Origin: Paractinoplanes toevensis
GTDB taxonomy: Bacteria > Actinomycetota > Actinomycetes > Mycobacteriales > Micromonosporaceae
Reading direction: 5' to 3'
NCBI RefSeq assembly: GCF_018332695.1
Contig: NZ_BOQN01000081.1
Coordinates: 1-53,985 of the forward strand
DNA length: 53,985 bases
The translations under genes were made by a program, and so were the position numbers. This document shows positions 1 through 7,644 of this stretch, piece after piece. The notes below the pieces were generated by a model. It saw nothing but the letters and a program-made list of their open reading frames with translations. It ran no database searches and was not told the origin of the DNA. The stretch's first letter is position 1. Each line of letters begins with the position of its first letter.

Positions 1-343
1 TCAGATGCGCGCTCATCGGCAGATCCGTATACCTGCCCGGAGGCAAGCGGTCGCGACCGCTTCTACGGAGAGTGATTGACGCCGCGTCTGGTGTCGGCAT
101 TAGGACCCGAGTGAGGCGCGGAAGGCGGCGGTCTCACGGAGTCCACGCGGAGCACGCGAGGCCCGTTTGGGAAGGTGTAGACGACCGGGCGTTCCGGCGC
201 CTTGCCGATGATGGGCGATACTTCCCCGATCCGGTCGTCCGCTCGATGGGATCGTCGTCGGCCTCGTGGACGCCGCGCCGGTGGTGATTTTCAGCGTCGC
301 CCAACAACCGGTGTAGGCAGCGGTATCAACAGCGTGACGATCA
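1..343. other. Gene-poor edge with coding-like fragments
   Basis: No intact gene is supported here. On the minus strand, directly after the stop of the DUF5983-like gene, several short stretches show actinobacterial codon use but lie in different frames. One, at about 125-230, reads VSPIIGKAPERPVVYTF. Another, at about 220-300, reads GVHEADDDPIERTTG. This pattern suggests a decayed or frameshifted small gene that continued the minus-strand operon. I do not recognise the product. Confidence 0.3.
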
Positions 344-874
344 TCAGAGTTCGCGCTTGTCGTGATCAGGAGTCTCCAGCGGGACGGACTCGGCGGTGGC
401 CGGCGGTTCGGTCAAGGACGGGCAAAGCCGATTCGGGTCTGCGAAGGGTGTGGGGTCCGGTGGGGTCGACCAGTCGAAGACCTCAAGCAGGTAGCTCTGG
501 TCGGCGTCGCCGTCGAACAGCACGTAGGCGCAGTCGTGCTCGCGGGCCAGCTTCATGATCGGCAGCAGTTCGGGTGGCCAGTCGTGGGCGCGGGCGAGGC
601 CGGTTGCGTCCTGTGGGGCGTACATGAGCCAGCCGTAGGTGGTCTGGTACGCGATGACGCCGGGGTAGCTGTCGAGTTCGTCGCAGGTCTGCGGTTGCAG
701 GTGCGCGGTGGACAGGTCCAGGAAGGTTCGGATCGTCGGGTCCGCGGGCCGATAGTGCCGCGGCGCGGTGCGCGTCAGCCGCGGCCAGCGCCGGGCCCAT
801 GCTTGTGCTGCGTGCCGAAGCCGCCGGCGTGGCCGGTTCACGAGCGCCTCCGGCGGCCAAGGCAGCTCGCACAT
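344..874 (-). CDS. DUF5983-like protein
   Basis: Small soluble protein of about 176 residues. The central part carries the block FLDLSTAHL, then VIAYQTTYGWLMYAP and a C-terminal YVLFDGDAD, which I recognise as the DUF5983 pattern found on plasmids and integrative elements; its biochemical role is not established. It is the last intact gene of the minus-strand group and follows the zinc-ribbon gene, overlapping its end. The start is uncertain: the codon at 874 (MCELPWPP) limits the overlap to about 37 bases, while in-frame starts at 913 and 940 would extend it. None has a strong ribosome binding site, so translation may be coupled to the upstream gene. Confidence 0.75.
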   Translation of the reverse strand: MCELPWPPEALVNRPRRRLRHAAQAWARRWPRLTRTAPRHYRPADPTIRTFLDLSTAHLQPQTCDELDSYPGVIAYQTTYGWLMYAPQDATGLARAHDWPPELLPIMKLAREHDCAYVLFDGDADQSYLLEVFDWSTPPDPTPFADPNRLCPSLTEPPATAESVPLETPDHDKREL

Positions 875-1278
875 CTCATCAGCGTCAGGTCGACCGCGGG
901 CAGGTCCCAGCATCCCTCGCACAGCGGTGCGGTGTCCCACCCCTGGCCGTAGGTCATCTCGCCGGCGTTGTTGACCTCGACCGAAAGGGGCAGCGTCTGC
1001 TGGTCGCGGTCGTCGCGGATGTCCTCGACGTGCACGAACAGATCGCGGCTGCGGCCGCGGACGCTGACGTCGACCCCGTGCACGGTGACGACGACCTGTT
1101 CCCGTGTGTCATCGCCGTCGAGCGGGAATGCCCGCAGGTCGAGCAGGGTGATCAGTGCGGCGGCGTCGAGCAACGCCTCGCGGGTGGCCTGGGGGTCGAG
1201 CGTGCCGGCCCGGGCTCGCTCGGCGGCGTCGCGGACGGCGGCGAGGGCCTCGGTGATGCTTCTGTTGGTCGTGGTCAT
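838..1278 (-). CDS. Zinc-ribbon hypothetical protein
   Basis: Protein of 146 residues starting MTTTNRSITEAL. The start is set by GGAGA six to eight bases upstream of ATG 1278. The N-terminal half is an alanine-rich helix (about residues 5-45). The C-terminal end has two CxxC pairs (CEGC and CASC, 15 residues apart), which would form a treble-clef or zinc-ribbon knuckle, so nucleic-acid or protein binding is plausible. The gene starts just inside the end of the DpdA-like gene and overlaps the DUF5983-like gene downstream, so it belongs to the same transcription unit. No family name is recognised. Confidence 0.75.
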   Translation of the reverse strand: MTTTNRSITEALAAVRDAAERARAGTLDPQATREALLDAAALITLLDLRAFPLDGDDTREQVVVTVHGVDVSVRGRSRDLFVHVEDIRDDRDQQTLPLSVEVNNAGEMTYGQGWDTAPLCEGCWDLPAVDLTLMRCASCLGRRRRS

Positions 1279-2108
1279 CGTTTCTCCGAAGGGTTGGTCA
1301 TGGGACTGGGTTGCGTGGTGAGGTGATCCGGTGATGGCGTCGGTCGTGGCGGGCGGGACAGCGGGGTTTTGCGCAGGAGCGAGGTGCGCCAGCGCAGGGC
1401 GAAGCGGCGGCAGTTGCCGCAGTGGCCGCGGTGGGTGCAGCCGGGCAGCGGTGGCTGGTGGCGGGCCGTTCGTGACCAGGCGAGGGAGTCGCTGGAGGTG
1501 ATGCGGTCGGCGAACCGGGCGAGCCCGAGCGTTTTGACGCCGTAGGTGTGCAGCCGGAGCAGACCGTGCCGGTGCAGCAGGTCGACGATGGTCTCGGCCT
1601 CGGCGGTGCCCTGCCGGCGGCAGAGGGAGCCGACCGCAACCAGGGGCAGCGTGCGCAGATCGACGTCGTAGCGGGCGTAGAGGTCGACGCAGTCGAGGTA
1701 GTCGCCTGGTCGCCAGCCCTGCACGGCGGGCACGATCGGAAGTCCCGGGTCGATCGTCGTGAGCTCGAGATAGTTGATGACGGTCAGGTGCTGGTGGCTG
1801 CGGATGTCGAGGCCGGTGCGGGCGAGCATCGGTGGTTCGCACATCCAGTCCTGCGCGGACGCCCAGTCCAGACCGCCGATCTCGTCGGCGTAGCGGCGGA
1901 TCCGGGCGGCGTACTGGCGTGGGGTCGGCCCGTCGGCCCAGCTACCGGAGCGGGTCAGCTGGCTGAAACCGCCGGAGTCCAGCGCCCACCGGCAGACCGC
2001 CCGGGGCAGCCGCCGGCGCTGGCGCAGGGTGGTGTCGGAGACGAACAGCGGCACCGGGCAGTCACCCAGCCATGCGGGGCGGTGGGTGCCCAGGTAGAAG
2101 ACCTCCAC
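1275..2108 (-). CDS. TGT-like (DpdA-type) protein
   Basis: Protein of 277 residues with the signature of the tRNA-guanine transglycosylase fold. DSGGF at residues 44-48 matches the TGT segment that holds the catalytic aspartate, PAVQGW at 127-132 and AVGSLCRR at 158-165 match base-binding loops, and a Cys/His cluster at 224-233 could bind zinc. This is the DUF7221/DpdA-like branch common in actinobacterial mobile DNA and phages, whose characterised relatives exchange guanine for a 7-deazaguanine in DNA. No preQ0 synthesis genes are seen here, so the substrate would come from the host. Start is GTG 2108. The last residues overlap the start of the zinc-ribbon gene by four bases. Whether it acts on DNA or RNA is inference. 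Confidence 0.75.
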   Translation of the reverse strand: MEVFYLGTHRPAWLGDCPVPLFVSDTTLRQRRRLPRAVCRWALDSGGFSQLTRSGSWADGPTPRQYAARIRRYADEIGGLDWASAQDWMCEPPMLARTGLDIRSHQHLTVINYLELTTIDPGLPIVPAVQGWRPGDYLDCVDLYARYDVDLRTLPLVAVGSLCRRQGTAEAETIVDLLHRHGLLRLHTYGVKTLGLARFADRITSSDSLAWSRTARHQPPLPGCTHRGHCGNCRRFALRWRTSLLRKTPLSRPPRPTPSPDHLTTQPSPMTNPSEKR

Positions 2109-2189
2109 CTGCTCACCCCGTGAGCCCGCAGCCCGATCCGGCGGTCAGAGCCGGGGGAAGGCCGGCGGGCAGCGGCTGGAACGCACCGT

Positions 2190-3254
2190 TCACCGGTCGG
2201 CTCTCTGCGCGCGGAGGGTGCAGTAAACGTCAGCGAGGCCGGCGACGGCGCCGACGACCGTGGCGAGCAGGAACTCGACCGGTTCGATGTCAGAGGGCGC
2301 AACCAGTGGCACCGACATCGGTGCGGAGCAGAGCGTGAACGTGTCGGCGAAGGTGACCAGCAACAGCAAGCCGCCGTCACGGTCCGCGCCGGCGCTGGTC
2401 GCCACGAGACGCACCTCGGTCACCGGTTCGTGCAGTCGCAGGACACGATGGGTCACGCAGGCGGCGACCAGGTCGGCTGCGGCGCTGCCGAGCGTCGAGG
2501 ACTGCGGATCGAAGCGTTCCGCGAGTTCCGTCAGCCCCCGAGCGGGCCCCGCGCCTGATTCGGGGACGGTGGTGAGCCGATGCAGCAGGTTCGTGTCGAT
2601 CTCGATGACCGGTGCTGCGCTCGGCCGGTCGCGTAGCCGCGGACCGTGCCGGTCCTCAGCGGCCGGGTAGGTCATACCAGGCCGGAAGATCACCGCCGGC
2701 AACCCGTGGTGCCGCGCGTAGTGCAGGGCGATGTCCGCCGCCCGCAACGGCCGGTCGGACAGTCCGGCTGGCGGCAATGATGCGCCGAAGACCGCGCTGA
2801 GCTCCACCTGACCGGCCCCCTCGGGAAGGGGCGTAGGCACGGCAAGTGCCCGCTCGACATCGGCGATCACAACGGCTAGATCAACAGCGGTGGCGGTCGG
2901 TAGGAGCAGGGCGAATTCGTCGCCGCCGAGCCGGGCGGCCACCCCGGCGTGCCGCGCGGCGATCCGGTCGAGCCGGGCGGCGACCTGCCGCAGGAGTTCG
3001 TCGCCGGCGTGGTAGCCGTAGCGGTCGTTGACCTCTTTGAACCGGCGCAGATCCAGCAACAGCACCGCCAGCGGTGCCACGCGGCGGGCGAAGGCGGCGC
3101 TCAGCCCACGCCGATTCGCCAGCCCGGTGAGCTCGTCGGTGCGCGTCGCCCGGGTCAGCGCGGCAATGCGGCGGCGCAGCCGCACCAACGTGACCAGGGC
3201 GGCGCCGATCTGCAGGACCTCCAATGCTGCCCACGCAGCGGTAGACGAAGACAC
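2190..3254 (-). CDS. GGDEF-domain protein
   Basis: Protein of 354 residues. A short hydrophobic N-terminus (about residues 5-25) may associate with the membrane. It is followed by TDELTGLANRRG at about 39-50 and the diguanylate cyclase active-site motif LGGDEF, with GGDEF at 110-114. The RxxD inhibitory site expected five residues upstream of GGDEF is absent, so product feedback inhibition is unlikely. The C-terminal 140 residues match nothing I know. Start is GTG 3254: GGAGG at 3263-3267 lies eight bases upstream, whereas an upstream in-frame TTG at 3269 overlaps that site. Predicted to make c-di-GMP, or to be a degenerate binder. Confidence 0.8.
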   Translation of the reverse strand: MSSSTAAWAALEVLQIGAALVTLVRLRRRIAALTRATRTDELTGLANRRGLSAAFARRVAPLAVLLLDLRRFKEVNDRYGYHAGDELLRQVAARLDRIAARHAGVAARLGGDEFALLLPTATAVDLAVVIADVERALAVPTPLPEGAGQVELSAVFGASLPPAGLSDRPLRAADIALHYARHHGLPAVIFRPGMTYPAAEDRHGPRLRDRPSAAPVIEIDTNLLHRLTTVPESGAGPARGLTELAERFDPQSSTLGSAAADLVAACVTHRVLRLHEPVTEVRLVATSAGADRDGGLLLLVTFADTFTLCSAPMSVPLVAPSDIEPVEFLLATVVGAVAGLADVYCTLRAQRADR

Positions 3255-3362
3255 GATGGATACCTCCAAAGCACACGGAAAAGGGGCTCACCTGGCGGTG
3301 ATCCCCTTCGGGATGGGGCGGATGATCACGGGGTGCTGTGGGCGCAGCGTGATCCGGGCAGA

Positions 3363-4268
3363 TCACGGCCGGGGTCGAGCGATCCGGCGGGTAGACGATC
3401 CTGGGGCCGCGCCTGGTGGTGTTGTGGTGCTCGGGTACGGACGACCGGCGTAGGCGATCACGGTCTTACGCCGCTGCCGTGGCCCGCCGACCTTGATCAG
3501 GTATCGGTGATTGCCGGGGTGGCGGAGCCGGATGGCGCCGATCTCGGCCAGGGCATGCGGCAGCCATGCCGCCGGGTGTTGGCCAGGAGGTGGCGGCGGC
3601 GCGCCGAGCGCGAGGAGGCGGGCCGTCACGCCGCGTGCCCCGCGCTCACCGGCGGTCAGCTTCGCGGCAGCGCGGGCAGTGAGCACCGTGGCGTCGGGCA
3701 GCATGATCAGCGTGCGGGGCGTGGCGAGTCCGGTATAGAGCGCGGAACAGGCCTGATACAGCACCCCGATATGCCCTGGCTTGACCAGAACCCACCCGTG
3801 GGGAGTTTCCCGCCACCGGGGTACCGGGTCGGCGAAGGCGACAACGCCGCGTACCCCGAACTCGGCGGCGCGTCGCAAAGCCTGGGTGATGAACCAGCTC
3901 TCCCCGTTGGGCGCGACCGTATCGAGCAAGGTCACCCGCGACAGCTCCAGGCTTTGCCGGTACGGCTCCAGCAGCGGAAACGGCCCGGTCAGCACGGCGG
4001 AGTGCATCGGGATACCGAGCACGATCAGCCCGCAAAGTCCACCGGTGTCGCGGTCGATCATGCCGTACCTCAGCCGTGTCGCCGGCCACGATCGGGCGTA
4101 GTGGTGGGTCAGGCAGAACGCTTTCGCGTCCGCCTCAGGTAGAGCCACCACCGCGTATCGGTTCCGGTCGAACCCACCGTCGCGGCGACGGATCCACCGC
4201 TGCCGGCCGGCCTGGGAACGCTGGCAGACCGACGCCGCGTGGGGAAGGACGCGAGCGACGGCGGTCAC
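3363..4268 (-). CDS. Mom-like DNA modification protein
   Basis: Protein of 301 residues resembling the Mom family, GNAT-fold proteins that convert adenine in phage DNA to a carbamoylmethyl form and so block restriction. Family-like segments are TRLRYGMID at 65-73, GIPMHSAVLTGPFP at 85-98, LELSRVTLLDTV at 108-118 and VVAFADP at 142-148, then GHIGVLYQACSALYTG at 165-180. It starts at GTG 4268 and overlaps the stop of the dprA-like gene by four bases (GTGA), so the two are probably co-translated. The last 40 residues are proline- and arginine-rich and probably disordered. The family call rests on remembered patterns rather than a search. Confidence 0.65.
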   Translation of the reverse strand: MTAVARVLPHAASVCQRSQAGRQRWIRRRDGGFDRNRYAVVALPEADAKAFCLTHHYARSWPATRLRYGMIDRDTGGLCGLIVLGIPMHSAVLTGPFPLLEPYRQSLELSRVTLLDTVAPNGESWFITQALRRAAEFGVRGVVAFADPVPRWRETPHGWVLVKPGHIGVLYQACSALYTGLATPRTLIMLPDATVLTARAAAKLTAGERGARGVTARLLALGAPPPPPGQHPAAWLPHALAEIGAIRLRHPGNHRYLIKVGGPRQRRKTVIAYAGRPYPSTTTPPGAAPGSSTRRIARPRP

Positions 4269-5239
4269 GGCGTGGGCTCGGCCGGTGCCGGCCGTATCCC
4301 GGGGGCGGCCTCGGTGTCGAGGCCGCTGAACGCGGCAACCGCCGCAGGGTTACCTCGCTGCGCGGCACCGTGCAGGGCGTCCAGAACCGCAGAGGGGCCG
4401 GTGACCAGTTGCGCGGCGCCGTCGGCAATCAGCTGATGGCAGCCCGACCACAAACCACTGCGGACCGGGCCGGGAGCCGCGCAGACCAGCCGTCCCGACT
4501 CGGTCGCGGCGCGCGCCGTCAAGAGGCCCTGCGGCGTCGACGATGCCTCGATGACAACGGTGGCCGCGCTGAGCATTCCCAGCAGCACACTGCGGTAGTC
4601 CCACCGCCGTGAGATGCGGTCACAGCCGGGCGGGAACGGGCTGATCAGCGCCGACATGCTGGCCGCGCGGTCGGCCAGGTTCCGCAGGGTGAGGCCGGCA
4701 GGCTGGTCCAGGCCGCCGGGGTGTACCAGCACCGGCGGTGTCGTGGAGTCGAAGGCGGCCGCGGCCACGGCGGCGTCGACGCCGGCCGACAGCCCGGTCA
4801 CGACGGTCAGCCCCGCGTTGCCGAGGCCGAGCCCGACCTCGGCGGCGAGCATGCGTCCGTCGTCACTGGCCGCGCGGCTGCCGGTAACGGTCACGGACCG
4901 GATGAGGGCGGCATGCAGGTTGGGGTTGCCGCGTACCCACAGACAGGGCACCTGGCCAAGGTCCGCGTGACCCGGCCACCCCGTGTCGCCGCGGATCAGC
5001 AAGGCGATGCCTGCCTCGTCGGCCCGCTCCCGCAGCGAGCGCCCCAGCGTCAGCAGCGCCGCCGCGCGCTGTCCCGCACCGATCACCTTCAGGACTCGCG
5101 TCCGGTAGGCGCGCGGCGCCTCTCCCGGCCGGTAGTGGTGCAGTTTTTCCAGGTCTGCAAGATGTTCCGGTGGGTGTTTGCCCAGGTAGTAGGACAGGGC
5201 CGCCAGGACGTTACGAACAGGGTCATCGTCGACGGTCAT
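4265..5239 (-). CDS. DprA/Smf-like protein, copy 1
   Basis: Protein of 324 residues with the Rossmann-like DprA fold. Seen are a CLWVRGNPNL segment at about 99-108, TGSRAAS at 119-125, and the loop VVTGLSAGVDAAVA at 146-159 matching the DprA nucleotide-binding loop. DprA loads RecA on incoming single-stranded DNA; divergent copies also occur in mobile elements with unknown roles. The canonical histidine after GxD is absent (AAVA rather than AAH), so this copy is more diverged than copy 2. ATG 5239 is preceded by GGAGG. It overlaps the Mom-like gene downstream and follows the first structured leader. Confidence 0.85.
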   Translation of the reverse strand: MTVDDDPVRNVLAALSYYLGKHPPEHLADLEKLHHYRPGEAPRAYRTRVLKVIGAGQRAAALLTLGRSLRERADEAGIALLIRGDTGWPGHADLGQVPCLWVRGNPNLHAALIRSVTVTGSRAASDDGRMLAAEVGLGLGNAGLTVVTGLSAGVDAAVAAAAFDSTTPPVLVHPGGLDQPAGLTLRNLADRAASMSALISPFPPGCDRISRRWDYRSVLLGMLSAATVVIEASSTPQGLLTARAATESGRLVCAAPGPVRSGLWSGCHQLIADGAAQLVTGPSAVLDALHGAAQRGNPAAVAAFSGLDTEAAPGIRPAPAEPTP

Positions 5240-5530
5240 CGTGGACCTCCGAGTCTCGGACGAGTCCCGGCGGCGCGTCGGTTCGGGGCGCCGCCGGGGT
5301 GGACGGCACGATCCGGCCCACCCGGGGCCGAGCCCGGGGCAAGCCCCGGGCTCGCGGCGCCCGATGAACGCGCAACTGCGGCCTTCGCGGCCCTGCCCTG
5401 ACGCAATGCCGGGTGGCTTGCCCCTGGCCGGCCCGGATGGGACCGTGTCCGGTCCTCTCCCGGGCGGTGCCCAGCCGAGCCCCCCAGCCTGGGTGTGACA
5501 CCCCGGCTAGCGGCGGGCCCGTCCGGCACC
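5240..5530 (-). promoter_or_regulatory. Structured leader, copy 1, upstream of dprA-like gene
   Basis: There is no gene between the two dprA-like genes (5240-5664). The part next to the downstream gene is a GC-rich leader also present in front of dprA copy 2. Shared blocks are at about 5408-5475, at about 5270-5360, and the start-proximal block with the ribosome binding site and ATGACC. Block two contains a perfect 12-bp inverted repeat (5329-5340 with 5343-5354). A structured 5' untranslated region controlling the gene is the likeliest reading. Bases 5531-5664 hold nothing else I recognise. Confidence 0.6.
5329..5354 (-). repeat. Perfect hairpin in leader copy 1
   Basis: Arms 5329-5340 and 5343-5354 are perfectly complementary with a two-base centre. 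In leader copy 2 the matching position keeps a GGGGCTTG core, but the stem is shorter and imperfect. With no run of T after it, it is not a classic intrinsic terminator. Confidence 0.7.
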
Positions 5531-5664
5531 TATTCGGATGTCTGGCCGGCCGGTTGGTGTAGCTGGCCAGCCCGACCGTCGGTCACCTCAGTGTTCGCCA
5601 GCACGGGGCGCCCTCGACAGACCGACAGGTGACCGGCGCGTCGCGGCCACGGCGGCTGCATCTC

Positions 5665-6711
5665 CTACGTGGTAGGAGTTTTCCCGGGCGCCGCATCGAT
5701 GACCTGGGCCCGCTGGTCCGACACCGGCCCTGGCTCACGCGGCAGGTCGGCAGCTGAAGCCTCGTCGCGGCTGAGGGTTTCGAGGACCTGCGCCGGACCG
5801 GTCACCAGCGTCGTCTCGGTGTGCGAGCGCAGCAGCTCGTGGCAGCCCACCGACATGGCCGAGGTGACAGGCCCGGGGACCACCATCGCGGGCCGGTGAA
5901 GCGCCAAAACCCGGTCCATCATCTGGAGGCTGCCGCTGCGCGGCGCCGCTTCGACGAGGACGGCGCCCGCAGCCACGGCCGCGACGATGCGATTGCGGAT
6001 CAAGAAGCGGTGTTTCAGGGGCTCGGATCGAAGGGGCCACTCGCTGATCAGAACTCCGGAACCGGAGTCGACGATCTGCTCGAACAAGGCGGCGTTGCCG
6101 GCTGGGTAGGGCCGATCGACGCCGCACGCCAGCACCACCGCGGTACGGCCGCCCACGGCCAGTGCTGCCCGGTGAGCTGCCGCGTCAACACCAAACGCTC
6201 CGCCAGCGACGATCGTCCAGTCGTTTTCGGCCAGTGCTGCCGCTATGTCGGAGGCGACCTGCCGGCCGTACTGCGTCGCGGCACGCGCGCCGACCACCGC
6301 GACCGACCGCCGTGTCAGTTCTCCCAACTGGGGCTGCCCGCGCACCCACAAACACAACGGCGGCACCTGCACGTAAGCGGCGAGAGGATCGCTGCCGACA
6401 GCGGCCAGATCATCGACCTGTGCGGGCCACTCGTCATCGCCGGGTACGACCAGACGGGCGCCAAGCCGTTCGGCGTGCAGCAGCATCGCCTCAGCGTGCC
6501 GTCGCGGGTCGCCACCGGCGACAATCTTGGCGGTCACCGAGCCGTGCAACGACCGGTCCGCGATGTCGTCGCGCAGCAACCGTTGCAGTGTCAGCGTCGC
6601 CCCATCGGCCTGCACCATGGCCCAGATCAGTGGGTTGCCGGGCTCAGCAATCCAGGTGAGGGCAACCCGGGCGGCACGGTCTTGTTGCTGGTTGCTCGGA
6701 CGCTCAGGCAT
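5665..6711 (-). CDS. DprA/Smf-like protein, copy 2
   Basis: Protein of 348 residues, closer to canonical DprA than its downstream neighbour: LCLWVRGQPQLG at about 119-130, VGARAATQYG at 140-149 and GGAFGVDAAAH at 170-180, the last matching the DprA nucleotide-binding loop with its histidine. A winged-helix C-terminus is not evident. Start is ATG 6711, with GGGAGAG spaced correctly; the longer reading frame from 6768 lacks one. The two dprA-like proteins share order and length but differ clearly in sequence, so the duplication is old. A 32-codon upstream frame ends over this start. The likely role is binding single-stranded DNA during uptake, recombination or element maintenance. Confidence 0.85.
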   Translation of the reverse strand: MPERPSNQQQDRAARVALTWIAEPGNPLIWAMVQADGATLTLQRLLRDDIADRSLHGSVTAKIVAGGDPRRHAEAMLLHAERLGARLVVPGDDEWPAQVDDLAAVGSDPLAAYVQVPPLCLWVRGQPQLGELTRRSVAVVGARAATQYGRQVASDIAAALAENDWTIVAGGAFGVDAAAHRAALAVGGRTAVVLACGVDRPYPAGNAALFEQIVDSGSGVLISEWPLRSEPLKHRFLIRNRIVAAVAAGAVLVEAAPRSGSLQMMDRVLALHRPAMVVPGPVTSAMSVGCHELLRSHTETTLVTGPAQVLETLSRDEASAADLPREPGPVSDQRAQVIDAAPGKTPTT

Positions 6712-6802
6712 GGGTCTCTCCCATGCGCAGCCGCGGTTCGTTGCCTGCACAGCCGGATAGACGCGCACGCACGTCGTGACGTGTTCTCTTCTCCATGGTC
6801 AT
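6704..6802 (-). CDS. Upstream ORF overlapping dprA copy 2 start
   Basis: A 32-codon frame starts at the ATG that ends leader copy 2 and reads MTMEKRTRHDVRARLSGCAG at its beginning. Its TGA (6706-6704) overlaps the ATG of the dprA-like gene (6711-6709) out of frame. Translation of this short frame could couple ribosomes into dprA. It may instead be a leader peptide, or a relic of the duplication that moved the leader away from its gene. No product function is claimed. Confidence 0.4.
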   Translation of the reverse strand: MTMEKRTRHDVRARLSGCAGNEPRLRMGETHA

Positions 6803-7040
6803 CGTGGGCCCCTGAGTCTCGAACGAGTCCCGGCGGCCGCGCTGGTCGGGCGCCGCCGGGTAGGACGGCACGAACCGGCCCACCCGAGGCCGAGCCGGGA
6901 CAAGCCCCGGCCGGCGGCGCTGACGAGGTCAACCATGGGAGCCCCGGTGGCCGTTTGCCGGGTGGTCGGGCCGGTTGGCTTGTCCCGGCCGGCCCCTGGT
7001 GGGATCGTGTCCGGCCCCATCCCGGCGGGCGCGCTGGCGC
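6803..7040 (-). promoter_or_regulatory. Structured leader, copy 2
   Basis: Second copy of the leader found at 5240-5530. The blocks correspond in the same order: about 6956-7040 (GGACACG.TCCCA context), about 6835-6920 (GTGGGCCGG and CGTGCCGTCC blocks) and the start-proximal block ending in CCCACGATGACC. Spacer between blocks differs in length and sequence, so the conserved parts stand out as the functional ones. It lies directly before the short upstream frame of dprA copy 2. Confidence 0.55.
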
Positions 7041-7644
7041 TGCCTTGGCCGGCGAAGTGGGCTGGGCTCGCGGATCGTCGCTATGACGTGGTAGGTCTGC
7101 GCGCTGGGTTTGGCCGCCGAATGGTTGCGGCGATGCTGCGCTGCTCCGTGGCGAGTCCTAGCTGGTACGTCTGTCGACGGCAACCGCCAAGCCCCGCACC
7201 TCGCTCGTGGTACTGCAGCGGGCAACCGGGCTGAACTCGTCGTCGACCCGAGGCTTGTTACGCAAGGACTTGCGCCGTGTCGTGCGGTCTGAGTGATCCG
7301 GCACGTCGTGGGCAGCAATGGCAAGCGCTGATCGCCAGCCGGCCGGTGTCATGCGGAGCAGGCACGACGTATGCGTTATTGGCACGTCGATCACTGCGGC
7401 CGGGGCGCACGCGTTCTGCTTGAGCAGAGCACGACCGTGTGCTTGCCGGTGATCTCTTGTCGGCTCAACCCCGTTGATGCGAGGTGATCCCCATGATGCT
7501 TCCGACTTCACAGACACCGATCCACCGTCCGAGGCGACGGAGGAGGTTCCTGCGTGATGCGCCCAGAACCACCGTGCCTCCCGTCGACCAGTGCAGGCGC
7601 TCGCCACGCAGCTCGCAGGCGGCGCGGCCAGGAGGAGGCCCGTC
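7041..7644. promoter_or_regulatory. Divergent intergenic region
   Basis: About 600 bases between the minus-strand dprA operon and the plus-strand glycosyltransferase operon. No gene is convincing; open frames on both strands have poor codon use. It presumably holds both divergent promoters. A second strong Shine-Dalgarno (GGAGGAGG near 7541-7548) precedes GTG/ATG at 7554-7557, opening a 51-codon frame that ends inside the glycosyltransferase gene. This could be a leader peptide, but its codon use is weak. Confidence 0.35.

Noticed and set aside
838..1842. 334-residue frame covering the zinc-ribbon gene
   Set aside because: The N-terminal 188 residues are Arg/Pro/His-rich shadow of the TGT-like gene; the ribosome binding site sets the start at 1278.
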